64,000 nucleotides of DNA from Sphaerotilus sulfidivorans (lineage in GTDB: Bacteria > Pseudomonadota > Gammaproteobacteria > Burkholderiales > Burkholderiaceae_C). Location of the stretch: positions 21,734 through 85,733 of the forward strand of contig NZ_JACCPY010000015.1 in assembly GCF_013426975.1 (NCBI RefSeq). Reading direction: 5' to 3'. The notes below the pieces were generated by a model, which did not search any database, was not told the origin of the DNA, and saw nothing but the letters and a program-made list of their open reading frames with translations. Position 1 is the stretch's first letter. Each line of letters opens with the position of its first letter. The position numbers and the translations under genes are program-made. Shown piece by piece: positions 1 to 8,927 of the stretch.

Positions 1-327
1 GTCGATGGCCACCGGATCCTGATGCGGATCGCCCCGCGGCAGATCGTTCTCCACCAGCCGGAACCAGGCCCCGGGCCGGCCGGCGACGAAGTCCCAGCTG
101 CCATGCTCGGCATGGGCCTGACGCAGCCGGGGCACCGCCGCTTCCATGCGCTCGACCGCCTGGCGGTTCAGGTAGCCGAGAAAGCCGCGGTGAAAGCCCA
201 GCTGCGCCGCCAGCCCGATCATCACCGCCACCAGCACCGCCACCGCCAGCACTGCAAAGAACAGCCGCACCGTCAGGCCGGGCCGGGGCCAGGGCGGGCG
301 CAGGCGGGAGAGATTCAGCTTCATCAT
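1..327 (-). CDS. BaeS-like sensor histidine kinase, N-terminal fragment cut by the window edge
   Basis: The reading frame starts at ATG 327 (or the adjacent ATG 324) and runs open off the left edge, giving 109 codons. The N-terminus is basic and proline-rich (LRPPWPRPG), followed by one strong membrane segment (about residues 21-43, LFFAVLAVAVLVAVMIG) and then FHRGFLGYLN, a pattern typical of the first membrane helix and start of the periplasmic loop of BaeS/CreC-type kinases. The kinase domains would lie outside the window. It is divergent from the ferric-reductase-like gene and lies about 1.5 kb from an RND efflux operon; BaeSR systems often control such pumps, so it may regulate the downstream efflux genes, but this is inference from position. 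Family call moderately sure, exact orthology not. Confidence 0.6.
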   Translation of the reverse strand, partial: MMKLNLSRLRPPWPRPGLTVRLFFAVLAVAVLVAVMIGLAAQLGFHRGFLGYLNRQAVERMEAAVPRLRQAHAEHGSWDFVAGRPGAWFRLVENDLPRGDPHQDPVAID

Positions 328-427
328 GACCCGACAAGGGTCGCACCGGACGCACACGAAGGCAAGCCGGCGCCGCCGCTCCGGCCCTGGGCGCGGGACT
401 TCCAAATTTCCTGCACATTCGGGCGCG

Positions 428-1804
428 ATGCTGCACGCCATCATGCCGACACGTCGAATACACCATGCCCTCGTCGCCCTGCTGGCGGCGCTCACCCTGC
501 TGTGGCTGCTGGCCGAGCCGAAGCCCTGGCCGCAGCCGCTGACCTGGTTCTCCTTCCGCGCGGTGTTCGTGCAGTACAGCGGCGTCATCGCCATCGGCGC
601 GATGAGCGTGGCGATGCTGCTCGCGCTGCGCCCGCGCCGGCTCGAGCCGCACCTGGACGGCCTGGACAAGATGTACCGCCTGCACAAGTGGCTGGGCATC
701 GCCGCGCTGAGCACCTCGGTGCTGCACTGGTGGTTCGCCAAGGGCACGAAGTGGATGGTGGGCTGGGGCTGGCTGGAGCGCCCGGTGCGCGGGCCTCGCC
801 CGGCCGGCGAGCAGCGCGGCTACCTCGAGGCGCTGCTGGGCAGCCAGCGCGGCCTGGCCGAGACGGTGGGCGAGTGGGTGTTCTACGCCGCGGCGATCCT
901 GATGATCCTGGCGCTGGTCAGGCGATTCCCCTATCACCTGTTCGCCAGGACCCACAAGTGGCTGGCCGCGACCTATCTGGCGCTGGTCTTCCACTCGGTG
1001 GTGCTGGTGAAGTTCTCCTACTGGACGCAGCCGGTCGGGGTGGTCCTGGCGCTGCTGATGGCCGGCGGCACGGTCGCGGCGGCCCTGGTGCTGGCCGGCC
1101 GGGTCGGCGCGCGCCGCAAGGTGCGCGGCACCGTGGTCGAGACGAAGCGCTATCCCGGCGTCGACTCGCTGGAGACGGTGATCGAGATGGCCCCGGGCTG
1201 GCCGGGCCATGCCGCAGGCCAGTTCGCCTTCGTGACGGTCGACGTGAAGGACGGTGCGAAGGACGGCGCGCACCCCTACACCATCGCCAGCGCCTGGGAC
1301 CCGCAGTCGCCGCGCCTGAGCTTCATCACCAAGGCGCTGGGCGACCACACCCGCGCGCTGCCCGAGCTGCTGCGCCCGGGGCGAGAGGTGACGGTCGAAG
1401 GCCCCTACGGCCGCTTCGACTTCGAGGATGGCCGCGAGCGCCAGATCTGGGTCGGCGCGGGCATCGGCATCACGCCCTTCGTCGCGCGGATGCAGCAGCT
1501 CGCCCGCCGCGGCGGCCCGCGCGCGCAGGTCGATCTCTTCCATGCCACCGCGCAGCGCGACGAGGCGGCGCTGGCGCGGCTGCGCGCCGACGCCGCCGCC
1601 GCCGGCATCCGCCTGCATGTGCTGGTCGATGCCGAGGACGGCCGGCTCGACGGCGAGCGCATCCGCCGCCTGGTGCCCGACTGGGCCCAGGCCAGCCTGT
1701 GGTTCTGCGGCCCCGGCGGCTTCGGCCGTGCGCTGCATGCCGACTTCGCCGCCCAGGGCCTGCCGGCCCGGGCCTTCCACCAGGAACTGTTCCAGATGCG
1801 CTGA
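428..1804 (+). CDS. Ferric-reductase-like transmembrane flavocytochrome (NAD(P)H/FAD oxidoreductase)
   Basis: Predicted inner-membrane protein of 458 residues that would pass electrons from NAD(P)H through FAD to membrane heme. The N-terminal third has several hydrophobic helices with histidines placed as in ferric reductase/NADPH-oxidase domains (YRLHKWLG, SVLHWWF, THKWLAATYLALVFHSVV). The C-terminal half is a ferredoxin-reductase module: FAD-binding AGQFAFV and HPYTIAS, nucleotide-binding GAGIGITPFVARM, and a terminal LWFCGPGGFG. ATG 428 (MLHAIM) or ATG 443 are plausible starts; an in-frame ATG at 326 exists, but its first 34 residues look non-coding and it overlaps the divergent kinase start. 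No strong ribosome site precedes either candidate. The substrate (ferric chelate, copper, or a respiratory partner) cannot be read from sequence. Confidence 0.8.
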   Translation: MLHAIMPTRRIHHALVALLAALTLLWLLAEPKPWPQPLTWFSFRAVFVQYSGVIAIGAMSVAMLLALRPRRLEPHLDGLDKMYRLHKWLGIAALSTSVLHWWFAKGTKWMVGWGWLERPVRGPRPAGEQRGYLEALLGSQRGLAETVGEWVFYAAAILMILALVRRFPYHLFARTHKWLAATYLALVFHSVVLVKFSYWTQPVGVVLALLMAGGTVAAALVLAGRVGARRKVRGTVVETKRYPGVDSLETVIEMAPGWPGHAAGQFAFVTVDVKDGAKDGAHPYTIASAWDPQSPRLSFITKALGDHTRALPELLRPGREVTVEGPYGRFDFEDGRERQIWVGAGIGITPFVARMQQLARRGGPRAQVDLFHATAQRDEAALARLRADAAAAGIRLHVLVDAEDGRLDGERIRRLVPDWAQASLWFCGPGGFGRALHADFAAQGLPARAFHQELFQMR

Positions 1805-1864
1805 GCCGGCCGCAGCCCGACCTTCGCCCCTCCTGCATCCGACGCTCTCCGGAGTTCCCGACCG

Positions 1865-3136
1865 ATGATTCCCCACAAGAAGCCCTCCCGCCGCCCTGCC
1901 ACGGCCCTGGCCGCCAGCCTGCTGGCGGCCGCACTGGGCAGCAGCCTGCTGGCCGGCTGCCAGAAGAACGATGCCCCGGCCGCTGCGCCCGCAGGCGCTG
2001 CTGCCGCAGGCGGTGCAGGCAATGCAGGCGGCGCGGGGGGCGCGAAGCCGAGTGCCGGTCCGACCGCGGTCGGGGTGGTGGTGCTGCAGACCGGCCGCGC
2101 CAGCCTGTCGACCGAACTGCCGGGCCGGGTCAGCGCCGCTCGGGTGGCCGAGGTGCGCCCGCAGGTGCGCGGCCTGATCCGCGAGGTCAGCTTCACCGAG
2201 GGCGCGATGGTGCGCGCCGGCCAGCCGCTCTACCAGATCGAGCCCGACAGCTACCGCATCGCGCTCGACAGCGCCCGCGCCAGCGTGGCGAAGTCGCAGG
2301 CGGCGGTCGAGACCGCCCGGCTCACCGTGCAGCGCCGCGCCGAGCTGCTGAAGATCGATGCGGTCAGCCAGCAGGATCTGCAGGATGCGCAGGCCACGCT
2401 GAAGCAGGCCGAGGCCGATCTGGCCAGCGCCCAGGCCGCGCAGGCCGCCGCCCAGCTCAACCTGAGCCGCACCACGGTCACCGCGCCGATCTCCGGCCGG
2501 GTCGATCTGTCGGCGGTCACGCCGGGCGCGCTGGTCACCGCCGACCAGACCGCCGCGCTGACCACCGTGCGCCAGCTCGACCCGATCCAGGTCGACATCA
2601 GCCAGTCCAGCGCCGAGCTGCTGCGGCTGCGGCGCGACCTGGCCGCCGGACGCTTCCAGAAGATCGGCAGCAACGAGGCCCGCCTGCGGCTGCTGCTGGA
2701 GGACGGCAGCAGCTATCCGCTGCCCGGGCGCATCGGCTTCTCGGGCGTCTCGGTCAACACCGCCACCGGCGGGGTGACGCTGCGCGCGCGCTTCGACAAT
2801 CCCGAGGGCGTGCTGATGCCGGGCATGTATGTGCGCGCGGTGCTGGAGACCGGCACCGTCGAGCAGGCGCTGCAGGTGCCGCAGCAGGCGCTGCAGCGCG
2901 ATGCGCGCGGCGCCGCCAGCGTGATGGTGGTCGACGCCCAGGACAAGGTCGAGCGCCGCGCGGTGGTCGCCACCCGCGCCTTCGGCAACGCCTGGCTGAT
3001 CGGCGAGGGCCTGAAGGCCGGCGAGCGGGTCATCGTCGAGGGCCTGCAGAAGGTGCGCCCGGGCGACACCGTCAAGCCGCATGAGGTCGACCTGGCCGCG
3101 CCGGCGGCTTCCGCGCCCTCGGGCCCGGCCCGCTGA
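1865..3136 (+). CDS. RND efflux periplasmic adaptor lipoprotein (AcrA/MexA family)
   Basis: Periplasmic membrane-fusion subunit of a tripartite drug efflux pump, 423 residues. A lipoprotein signal is visible: basic start HKKPSRR, hydrophobic stretch, and lipobox LLAGC with Cys32 as the predicted acylation site, then a low-complexity Ala/Gly linker (about 35-65). The adaptor body follows in the usual order: a barrel-sandwich half (PGRVSAARVAEVRPQVRG), a coiled-coil hairpin rich in Ala/Gln/Glu (about 140-200), the second lipoyl half (VTAPISGRVDLSAVTPG) and a C-terminal beta-barrel and membrane-proximal domain. It is the first gene of the three-gene operon; the pump gene starts 16 bp after its stop. 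Length and order match AcrAB/MexAB-type systems. Substrates unknown. Confidence 0.93.
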   Translation: MIPHKKPSRRPATALAASLLAAALGSSLLAGCQKNDAPAAAPAGAAAAGGAGNAGGAGGAKPSAGPTAVGVVVLQTGRASLSTELPGRVSAARVAEVRPQVRGLIREVSFTEGAMVRAGQPLYQIEPDSYRIALDSARASVAKSQAAVETARLTVQRRAELLKIDAVSQQDLQDAQATLKQAEADLASAQAAQAAAQLNLSRTTVTAPISGRVDLSAVTPGALVTADQTAALTTVRQLDPIQVDISQSSAELLRLRRDLAAGRFQKIGSNEARLRLLLEDGSSYPLPGRIGFSGVSVNTATGGVTLRARFDNPEGVLMPGMYVRAVLETGTVEQALQVPQQALQRDARGAASVMVVDAQDKVERRAVVATRAFGNAWLIGEGLKAGERVIVEGLQKVRPGDTVKPHEVDLAAPAASAPSGPAR

Positions 3137-3152
3137 GCAGGAGCGCAACGCC

Positions 3153-6100
3153 ATGGCCCGCTTCTTCATCGACCGCCCCATCTTCGCGTGGGTGCTGTCC
3201 ATCATCGTGATGCTGGCCGGCGCGCTGGCGATCACCACGCTGCCGCTGGAGCAGTATCCGAACATCGCGCCGCCGCGCATCTCGGTCAGCACCACCTATC
3301 CCGGCGCCTCGGCCAGGACGCTGGAAGACTCGGTCACCCAGGTCATCGAGCAGCGCATGAAGGGCCTCGACGGCCTGCAGGCGATGTCCTCGACCAGCGC
3401 CTCGTCCGGCCAGGCCAGCGTCTCGCTGACCTTCAATGCCGGCACCAATGTCGATGTCGCGCTGATGCAGGTGCAGAGCAAGGTGCAGCAGGCGCTGTCG
3501 CAGCTGCCCCAGGCGGTGCAGAACCAGGGCGTCACCGTCACCAAGACCGGCACCGACTACCTGATGATCGTCGCGCTGTACTCGGCCGACGACAGCGCCA
3601 CCAACATCCAGATCGGCGACTACATCACCTCCAGCCTGGCCGATGTCATCAGCCGCATCGACGGCGTGGGCGATGTGCAGACCCTGGGCACCGGCCATGC
3701 GATGCGGCTGTGGCTCGACCCGGCGAAGCTGGCCGCCTACGGGCTGATGCCCTCGGACATCGCCAGCGCGGTCAACGCGCAGAACGCGCAGATCTCCGCC
3801 GGCCAGGTCGGTGGCCTGCCGGCGCCGCCGGGCCAGCAGCTCAACGTGACCATCACCGCGCGCAGCAAGCTGCAGTCGGTGCGCGAGTTCCGCGAGATCG
3901 TGCTGAAGACCGCCAGCGACGGCAGCGCGGTGCGCCTGGGCGATGTCGCGCGGGTCGAGCTGGGCGGCGAGAACTACAACGTCGTGACCCGCTTCAAGGG
4001 CCGGCCCTCGGCGGCGATGGGCGTGCGCCTGGCCGAGGGAGCCAACGCGATCGCGGTGGCCGATGCGGTCAAGGCCCGGCTCGCCGAGCTGCAGCCGGGC
4101 TTCCCCCATCAGCTGCAGACCGCACTGACCTACGACACCAGCCCCTTCGTGAAGGTGTCGATCGAGGGCGTGGCCCACACCCTGCTCGAGGCGGTGGTGC
4201 TGGTGGTGCTGATCATGTATCTGTTCATGCAGAGCTGGCGCGCCACCCTGATCCCGGCGATCACCGTGCCCGTGGTGCTGCTGGGCACCTTCGGGGTGCT
4301 GGCGGTCTTCGGCTACTCGATCAACAGCCTGACGATGTTCGGCCTGGTGCTGGCCATCGGCCTGCTGGTGGACGACGCGATCGTGGTGGTCGAGAACGTC
4401 GAGCGCGTGATGGCCGAGGAAGGCCTGTCGCCGCGCGAGGCCACCCGACGCTCGATGCAGGAGATCACCGGCGCGCTGGTGGGCATCGCGCTGGTGCTGT
4501 CGGCGGTGTTCGTGCCGATGGCCTTCTTCGGCGGCTCGACCGGGGTGATCTACCGCCAGTTCTCGATCACCGTGGTCTCGGCGATGCTGCTGTCGGTCGC
4601 GGTGGCGATGAGCCTGACGCCGGCGCTGTGCGCCACGCTGCTCAGGCCGCTGCCGCCGGGCGCGCATCATGCGCCGCACCGCGGCCTGCTCGGGCGCTTC
4701 TTCGGCGGCTTCAACCGGGGCTTCGACCGCGGCACCCGCGGCCTGACCGCGCTGACCGGCACGCTGGTGCGCCGGGGCGGACGCATGATGCTGCTGTACG
4801 CGCTGATCGTCGCGGCGATGGCCTTCATGTACCGCCAGCTGCCGACCTCCTTCCTGCCGGCGGAGGACCAGGGCGTGCTGATGGTGGAGGTGCGCCTGCC
4901 CTCGGGCGCCACCAGCGAGCGGCTGATGAAGTCGATGAACGCGCTCGAGAACTGGCTGGGCCGCCAGGACGACATCGAGGGCTACACCACCATCCGGGGC
5001 TTCTCCGGCGACCAGGCCACCGGCCGCGCCTTCGTCCGGCTGAAGGACTGGAGCGAGCGCACCGGCGAGAACCAGAGCGCCGCGGCGATCGCGCGGCGTG
5101 CCAACCGCGAGCTCGCCAGCCTGCGCGACGCGCGGGTGATCGTGATGCAGCCGCCGACGGTGCGCGGCCTGGGCTCGAGCGGCGGCTTCACGCTGCAGCT
5201 GCAGGACCGTGCCGGCCAGGGCCACGACGCGCTGGTGCGCGCCCGCGACCAGCTGCTGCAGGCCGCGCGCCAGCGCCCGGAGCTGGCCCAGGTGCGCTCC
5301 AGCGGCCTGGACGACGCCGCGCAGCTCGGCATCCGCATCGATGACCGCAAGGCCGGCGCGCTCGGCCTGTCCACCGCCGACATCAACAGCACGCTGTCGG
5401 CGGCGCTGGGCGGCCAGTATGTCAACGACTTCATCGACCAGGGCCGGGTCAAGCGGGTCTACATGCAGGGCGACGCGCCCTTCCGCAGTGCGCCGGACAG
5501 CATCCTGCAGTGGCAGGTGCGCAGCAGCAGCGGCGCGATGGTGCCCTTCTCGGCCTTCGCCACCACCGACTGGACCTTCGGCGCGCCGCGCCTGGAGCGC
5601 TACAACGGCATGTCCTCCTACGAGATCGTCGGCGAGGCCGCCGCCGGCGTCAGCTCCGGCGCCGCGATGGCGGTGCTCGAGGAGCTGGTGGCCGCGCTGC
5701 CGGCGGGCTACGGCATCGAATGGGCCGGCCAGTCCTATCAGGAGCGGCTGTCGGGCGCGCAGGCACCGATCCTCTATGCGGTGTCGGTGCTGTTCGTGTT
5801 CCTGTGCCTGGCCGCCCTCTACGAGAGCTGGTCGGTGCCCTTCTCGGTGATGCTGGTGGTGCCGCTGGGCGTGATCGGCGCGCTCGGGCTGACCCAGCTC
5901 GCCGGGCTGTCCAACGATGTCTATTTCCAGGTCGGTCTGCTGACCACCGTGGGCCTGTCGGCGAAGAACGCGATCCTGATCGTCGAGTTCGCCAAGCATC
6001 TCCAGGACCAGGGCATGGACCTGATCGAGGCGACGAAGCAGGCGATGCGGCTGCGGCTGCGGCCGATCCTGATGACCTCGCTGGCCTTCATGTTCGGCGT

Positions 6101-6272
6101 GCTGCCGCTGGCCCTGAGCACCGGGCCCGGTGCCGGCAGCCAGCGCGCCATCGGCACCGGCGTGCTCGGCGGCATGGCCAGCGCCACCGTGCTGGGCCTG
6201 CTGTTCGTGCCGGTCTTCTTCGTGGTGGTGCGCCGTCTGATGGCGCGCCGCGCCGCGCCGGAGGTGCAGTGA
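3153..6272 (+). CDS. RND multidrug efflux pump, inner-membrane transporter (AcrB/MexB, HAE1 family)
   Basis: Proton-driven trimeric exporter of 1039 residues, close to the usual 1030-1050. The start ATG has an AGGAG site 7 bp upstream. The N-terminus MARFFIDRPIFAWVLSI is the HAE1 signature, and the proton-relay aspartates fall at Asp407-Asp408 in TM4 (GLLVDDAIVVVENVERVM), the same numbering as E. coli AcrB; the TM10 lysine is in GLSAKNAILIVEFAKH. Two large periplasmic loops and twelve membrane helices are apparent from hydrophobicity. It ends by overlapping the start of the outer-membrane factor, so all three parts are probably co-translated. Which drugs are exported cannot be told from sequence. 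Confidence 0.95.
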   Translation: MARFFIDRPIFAWVLSIIVMLAGALAITTLPLEQYPNIAPPRISVSTTYPGASARTLEDSVTQVIEQRMKGLDGLQAMSSTSASSGQASVSLTFNAGTNVDVALMQVQSKVQQALSQLPQAVQNQGVTVTKTGTDYLMIVALYSADDSATNIQIGDYITSSLADVISRIDGVGDVQTLGTGHAMRLWLDPAKLAAYGLMPSDIASAVNAQNAQISAGQVGGLPAPPGQQLNVTITARSKLQSVREFREIVLKTASDGSAVRLGDVARVELGGENYNVVTRFKGRPSAAMGVRLAEGANAIAVADAVKARLAELQPGFPHQLQTALTYDTSPFVKVSIEGVAHTLLEAVVLVVLIMYLFMQSWRATLIPAITVPVVLLGTFGVLAVFGYSINSLTMFGLVLAIGLLVDDAIVVVENVERVMAEEGLSPREATRRSMQEITGALVGIALVLSAVFVPMAFFGGSTGVIYRQFSITVVSAMLLSVAVAMSLTPALCATLLRPLPPGAHHAPHRGLLGRFFGGFNRGFDRGTRGLTALTGTLVRRGGRMMLLYALIVAAMAFMYRQLPTSFLPAEDQGVLMVEVRLPSGATSERLMKSMNALENWLGRQDDIEGYTTIRGFSGDQATGRAFVRLKDWSERTGENQSAAAIARRANRELASLRDARVIVMQPPTVRGLGSSGGFTLQLQDRAGQGHDALVRARDQLLQAARQRPELAQVRSSGLDDAAQLGIRIDDRKAGALGLSTADINSTLSAALGGQYVNDFIDQGRVKRVYMQGDAPFRSAPDSILQWQVRSSSGAMVPFSAFATTDWTFGAPRLERYNGMSSYEIVGEAAAGVSSGAAMAVLEELVAALPAGYGIEWAGQSYQERLSGAQAPILYAVSVLFVFLCLAALYESWSVPFSVMLVVPLGVIGALGLTQLAGLSNDVYFQVGLLTTVGLSAKNAILIVEFAKHLQDQGMDLIEATKQAMRLRLRPILMTSLAFMFGVLPLALSTGPGAGSQRAIGTGVLGGMASATVLGLLFVPVFFVVVRRLMARRAAPEVQ

Positions 6273-7759
6273 TGATCTCCATGACCTTGAACCCGACACC
6301 TCCGACATCTCCGACACCTTCGACTCGCATGCGCATGAAGACGATCCGCCCGGGTCTGCGGCCCTTCGCGCTCGCCGCCGGCGTGCTGCTGCTGGCAGGC
6401 TGCGCCTCCGCACCGCCGCGCGCCGAGCCCCCGGCGCTGGAGCTGCCCGCCGCACGCTGGAGCGATGCCGCGGCCGTGCCGGCCGACAGCGCAGCCGCCC
6501 TGCCCGCCTGGCGCGATCTGGTGCGCGATGCCCGGCTGCGCGAGGTGATCGCGCTGGCACTCGAGAACAACCGCGACCTGCGGGTGGCGCTGCTCGGCGT
6601 CGAGCAGGCCCGCGCCACCTACCAGGTGCAGGACGCCACCCGGCGCCCGACGCTCAATGCCACCGGCAGCTCCAGCACCTCCTTCACGCCGGCCGAGGCC
6701 AGCAGCTCGGGTCGCGACACGCTCAACCGCAGCTACAGCGTCGGCGTCGGCATCAGCGCCTGGGAGCTGGACCTGTTCGGCCGGGTCGCCAGCCTGCGCG
6801 ACGCAGCGCTGCAGAGCTATCTCAACACCGAGGCGGCGCAGCGCGCCACCCGGCTGACGCTGATCGGCGATGTCGCCACCGCCTGGCTGACGCTGGGCAC
6901 CGACCGCCGCCTGCTCGCGCTGGCGCGGCGCACCCTGGCCAGCCAGCAGGACACGCTGCGCCTGACCGAGCGCCGCCAGGCGCTGGGCGCCGCCTCCGGC
7001 CTGACGCTGGAGCAGACCCGCACCACGGTCGAGACCGCACGCGGCCAGGTGGCCGCGCTCGAGAGCCAGGTGCAGCGCGACCGCCATGCGCTGGAGCTGC
7101 TGGTCGGCCGCGCGGTGCCCGAGGCGCTGCTGCCGACCGACGCCGACACCGGTACCGACGAGGCTGCCGGGCTGGTCGGCCTGCCCGACGCGCTGGCCTC
7201 CACCGTGCTGCAACGCCGCCCGGACGTGATCGCCGCAGAGCACCTGCTGCAGGGCTCGCGCGCCGATCTGGAGGCCGCGCGGGCGGCGCGCTTTCCGCGC
7301 ATCAGCCTGACCGCCTCGGCCGGCACCGCCAGCCGCCAGCTCGGCGATCTGTTCGCCGGCGGCGCCTGGAGCTTCGTGCCCTCGGTGAGCTGGCCGATTC
7401 TCGACGGCGGCACGATCGAGGCCGGCGTGGCCCGTGCCGAGGCCACCCGCGACCTGCGCCGCGCCAGCTACGACAAGACGGTGCAGACCGCCTTCCGCGA
7501 GGTGGCCGATGCGCTGTCGGTGCGCGCCTCGCTGGCCGAGCGGCTCGATGCGCAGCGCGCGCTGGTGCAGGCCTGGACACGCAGCCTGACGCTGGCCGAG
7601 GCCCGCTTTCGCGCCGGCGCCGACAGCTGGCTGACGGTGCTGGACGCGCAGCGCTCGCTCCACGCCGCGCAGCAGGCGCTGATCACGCTGGAGCTGACCG
7701 AGCAGAGCAACCGGATCACGCTCTACAAGGTGCTCGGCGGCGGGAACGCGGACCGCTGA
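6272..7759 (+). CDS. RND efflux outer-membrane factor lipoprotein (OprM/NodT family)
   Basis: Outer-membrane channel of the efflux pump, 495 residues from ATG 6272. That start has a GGAGGT site 6 bp upstream and overlaps the pump stop by one base. It adds a proline/threonine-rich stretch ahead of the signal sequence; the in-frame ATG at 6329 (MRMKTIRPG) would give a more ordinary leader. Either way a lipoprotein signal with lipobox LLLAGC is clear, followed by the TolC-type repeat: paired coiled coils (NNRDLRVALLGVEQARA and LVQAWTRSLTLAEARFRAG) and strand motifs such as SVGVGISAWELDLFGR and PSVSWPILDGG. Position after adaptor and pump supports a dedicated partner. Confidence 0.92.
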   Translation: MISMTLNPTPPTSPTPSTRMRMKTIRPGLRPFALAAGVLLLAGCASAPPRAEPPALELPAARWSDAAAVPADSAAALPAWRDLVRDARLREVIALALENNRDLRVALLGVEQARATYQVQDATRRPTLNATGSSSTSFTPAEASSSGRDTLNRSYSVGVGISAWELDLFGRVASLRDAALQSYLNTEAAQRATRLTLIGDVATAWLTLGTDRRLLALARRTLASQQDTLRLTERRQALGAASGLTLEQTRTTVETARGQVAALESQVQRDRHALELLVGRAVPEALLPTDADTGTDEAAGLVGLPDALASTVLQRRPDVIAAEHLLQGSRADLEAARAARFPRISLTASAGTASRQLGDLFAGGAWSFVPSVSWPILDGGTIEAGVARAEATRDLRRASYDKTVQTAFREVADALSVRASLAERLDAQRALVQAWTRSLTLAEARFRAGADSWLTVLDAQRSLHAAQQALITLELTEQSNRITLYKVLGGGNADR

Positions 7760-7769
7760 GGCGCCGGAC

Positions 7770-8218
7770 CGTGAAGGCATCGGCGCGCTACCGAACCCGC
7801 TCGATCCCGGACGTGGCGCAGCGCCCGGCGACGCAGTACAGCATGCACGTCTTTGGCCAGCCCCTGCGGCCAGTTCCACGGGCAGCTGATCAAGCTGGAG
7901 CAGGACGGCGTGCACACCGACGGCCAAGCTGCGCAACTTCGAGGACCTCGCCGACCACCTGCACGGCGACAAGATCGACGTCGCCAAGCAGATGATCCTG
8001 ATGGCGCGCCAGCTCGACGCCAGGGTGCTGCTGACCTGCTCGTCGACCTCGGTGCACGCCAGCGCCGCCCCACGGCCTCCGCGTCGCCTCAGAGGCGCTG
8101 TCCTGGGGCCGCCTCATCAACGAGCACCTGCAGTCCTGGGAAGTCGTCGAGATGGCCGACTGCCCCAACCGCGGCATCGGCATCGACTCGCACCAAATCT
8201 TCGCCACCGACACCTAGG
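7770..8218 (+). pseudogene. Decayed 3-dehydroshikimate-dehydratase-like (TIM-barrel sugar isomerase/epimerase) gene
   Basis: No single frame stays open, but fragments in different frames read as one family. About 7925-8065 encodes [20 protein letters not shown] and then [18 protein letters not shown]. About 8080-8217, in another frame, encodes [20 protein letters not shown] followed by [18 protein letters not shown] and a stop. The second block resembles the EALxWGRHxxD...ILDSFH region of QuiC/AsbF-like dehydratases and related TIM barrels. Upstream in-frame homology is missing, so both internal deletion and frameshift are likely. It sits directly before aroQ, whose product 3-dehydroshikimate would be the substrate of an intact enzyme, and next to protocatechuate cleavage genes, the expected product pathway. 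Family call is from motif memory; function lost. Confidence 0.6.
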
Positions 8219-8353
8219 TCACTTCCGGGTCTTTCCTGGCGAGGGCGTGCTGCGCCGCTCGGTGCCGCTGCCCGGCACCATGCGACTGCGCCCGCGTGCG
8301 CAGGGATAATCCGCGCCGATCCGACGTCCTCTCACCAAGAAAGTGCTTCCGCG

Positions 8354-8788
8354 ATGAAGAAGATCCTCGTCCTGAACGGCCCGAACCTGAACCTGCTGGG
8401 CACCCGCGAGCCGCAGATCTACGGCGCCGACACCTTGGCCGACGTCGAGCGCGGCCTCGTCGAGCAGGGCGCCCGCCAGGGCGCCGAGGTCAGCTGCTTC
8501 CAGAGCAACCACGAAGGCGCGCTGATCGACCGCATCCACGCCGCGCGCCTGGACGGCACGCACTGGATCATCATCAACCCGGGCGGCCTGACCCACACCA
8601 GCGTGGCGCTGCGCGACGCGCTGGCCGGCGTGGCCATCCCGGTGGTGGAAGTGCACATCAGCAACATCCACAAGCGCGAGGAGTTCCGCCACCACTCCTT
8701 CATCACCGCGATCGCCGAGGGCATGATCTGCGGCCTGGGCGTGAAGGGCTACAAGGCGGCGTTGCACTGGATTCTCGAGCGCGGCTGA
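8354..8788 (+). CDS. aroQ: Type II 3-dehydroquinate dehydratase
   Basis: Cytosolic 144-residue enzyme that reversibly dehydrates 3-dehydroquinate to 3-dehydroshikimate, in aromatic biosynthesis or in quinate catabolism. The type II fingerprint is clear: [18 protein letters not shown] at the N-terminus with the catalytic Tyr at about residue 23, the [12 protein letters not shown] motif, [17 protein letters not shown], and [18 protein letters not shown] with the active-site histidine and substrate loop. Length is normal (about 140-150). Its setting between a broken dehydroshikimate-dehydratase-like gene and the lig operon is compatible with a past catabolic role, but the enzyme could equally be the housekeeping copy. 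Confidence 0.95.
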   Translation: MKKILVLNGPNLNLLGTREPQIYGADTLADVERGLVEQGARQGAEVSCFQSNHEGALIDRIHAARLDGTHWIIINPGGLTHTSVALRDALAGVAIPVVEVHISNIHKREEFRHHSFITAIAEGMICGLGVKGYKAALHWILERG

Positions 8789-8825
8789 TCGGAGGAGACC
8801 TGCAGCGCCGCACGGATCGACCATG

Positions 8826-8857
8826 AAAAAAGGCCGCCGGTCGCAGGACTGGCGGCC
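8826..8857 (-). terminator. Rho-independent terminator of the lig operon (second of two)
   Basis: On the minus strand a stem of GGCCGCC and GGCGGCC (8851-8857 pairing with 8832-8838, 12-nt loop) is followed directly by six T residues (8831-8826). It lies about 70 bp past the ligC stop and between convergent genes, and probably also limits read-through towards aroQ. Confidence 0.85.
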
Positions 8858-8878
8858 AATCCTTTTCCAGGGAGCAAC

Positions 8879-8904
8879 GAAAAGGAATCCGGCCGAGGCC
8901 GGAT
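8879..8904 (-). terminator. Rho-independent terminator of the lig operon (first of two)
   Basis: Eight-base-pair perfect stem ATCCGGCC / GGCCGGAT (8887-8894 with 8897-8904) around a 2-nt centre, followed on the minus strand by TTCCTTTT (8886-8879). It is 24 bp downstream of the ligC stop and in tandem with the second hairpin. Confidence 0.75.
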
Positions 8905-8927
8905 CAGCGAATCAGGCGTTCGGAAGT

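Noticed and set aside
22..3084. 1020-codon plus-strand frame over the reductase and adaptor genes
   Set aside because: Wrong frame relative to both recognised proteins; low-complexity Arg/Ala-rich translation.
3072..6560. Open frame of more than 1100 codons on the minus strand opposite the RND pump gene
   Set aside because: Antisense shadow of a well-supported gene; Arg/His/Gln-rich composition typical of antisense frames in high-GC DNA and no motif.
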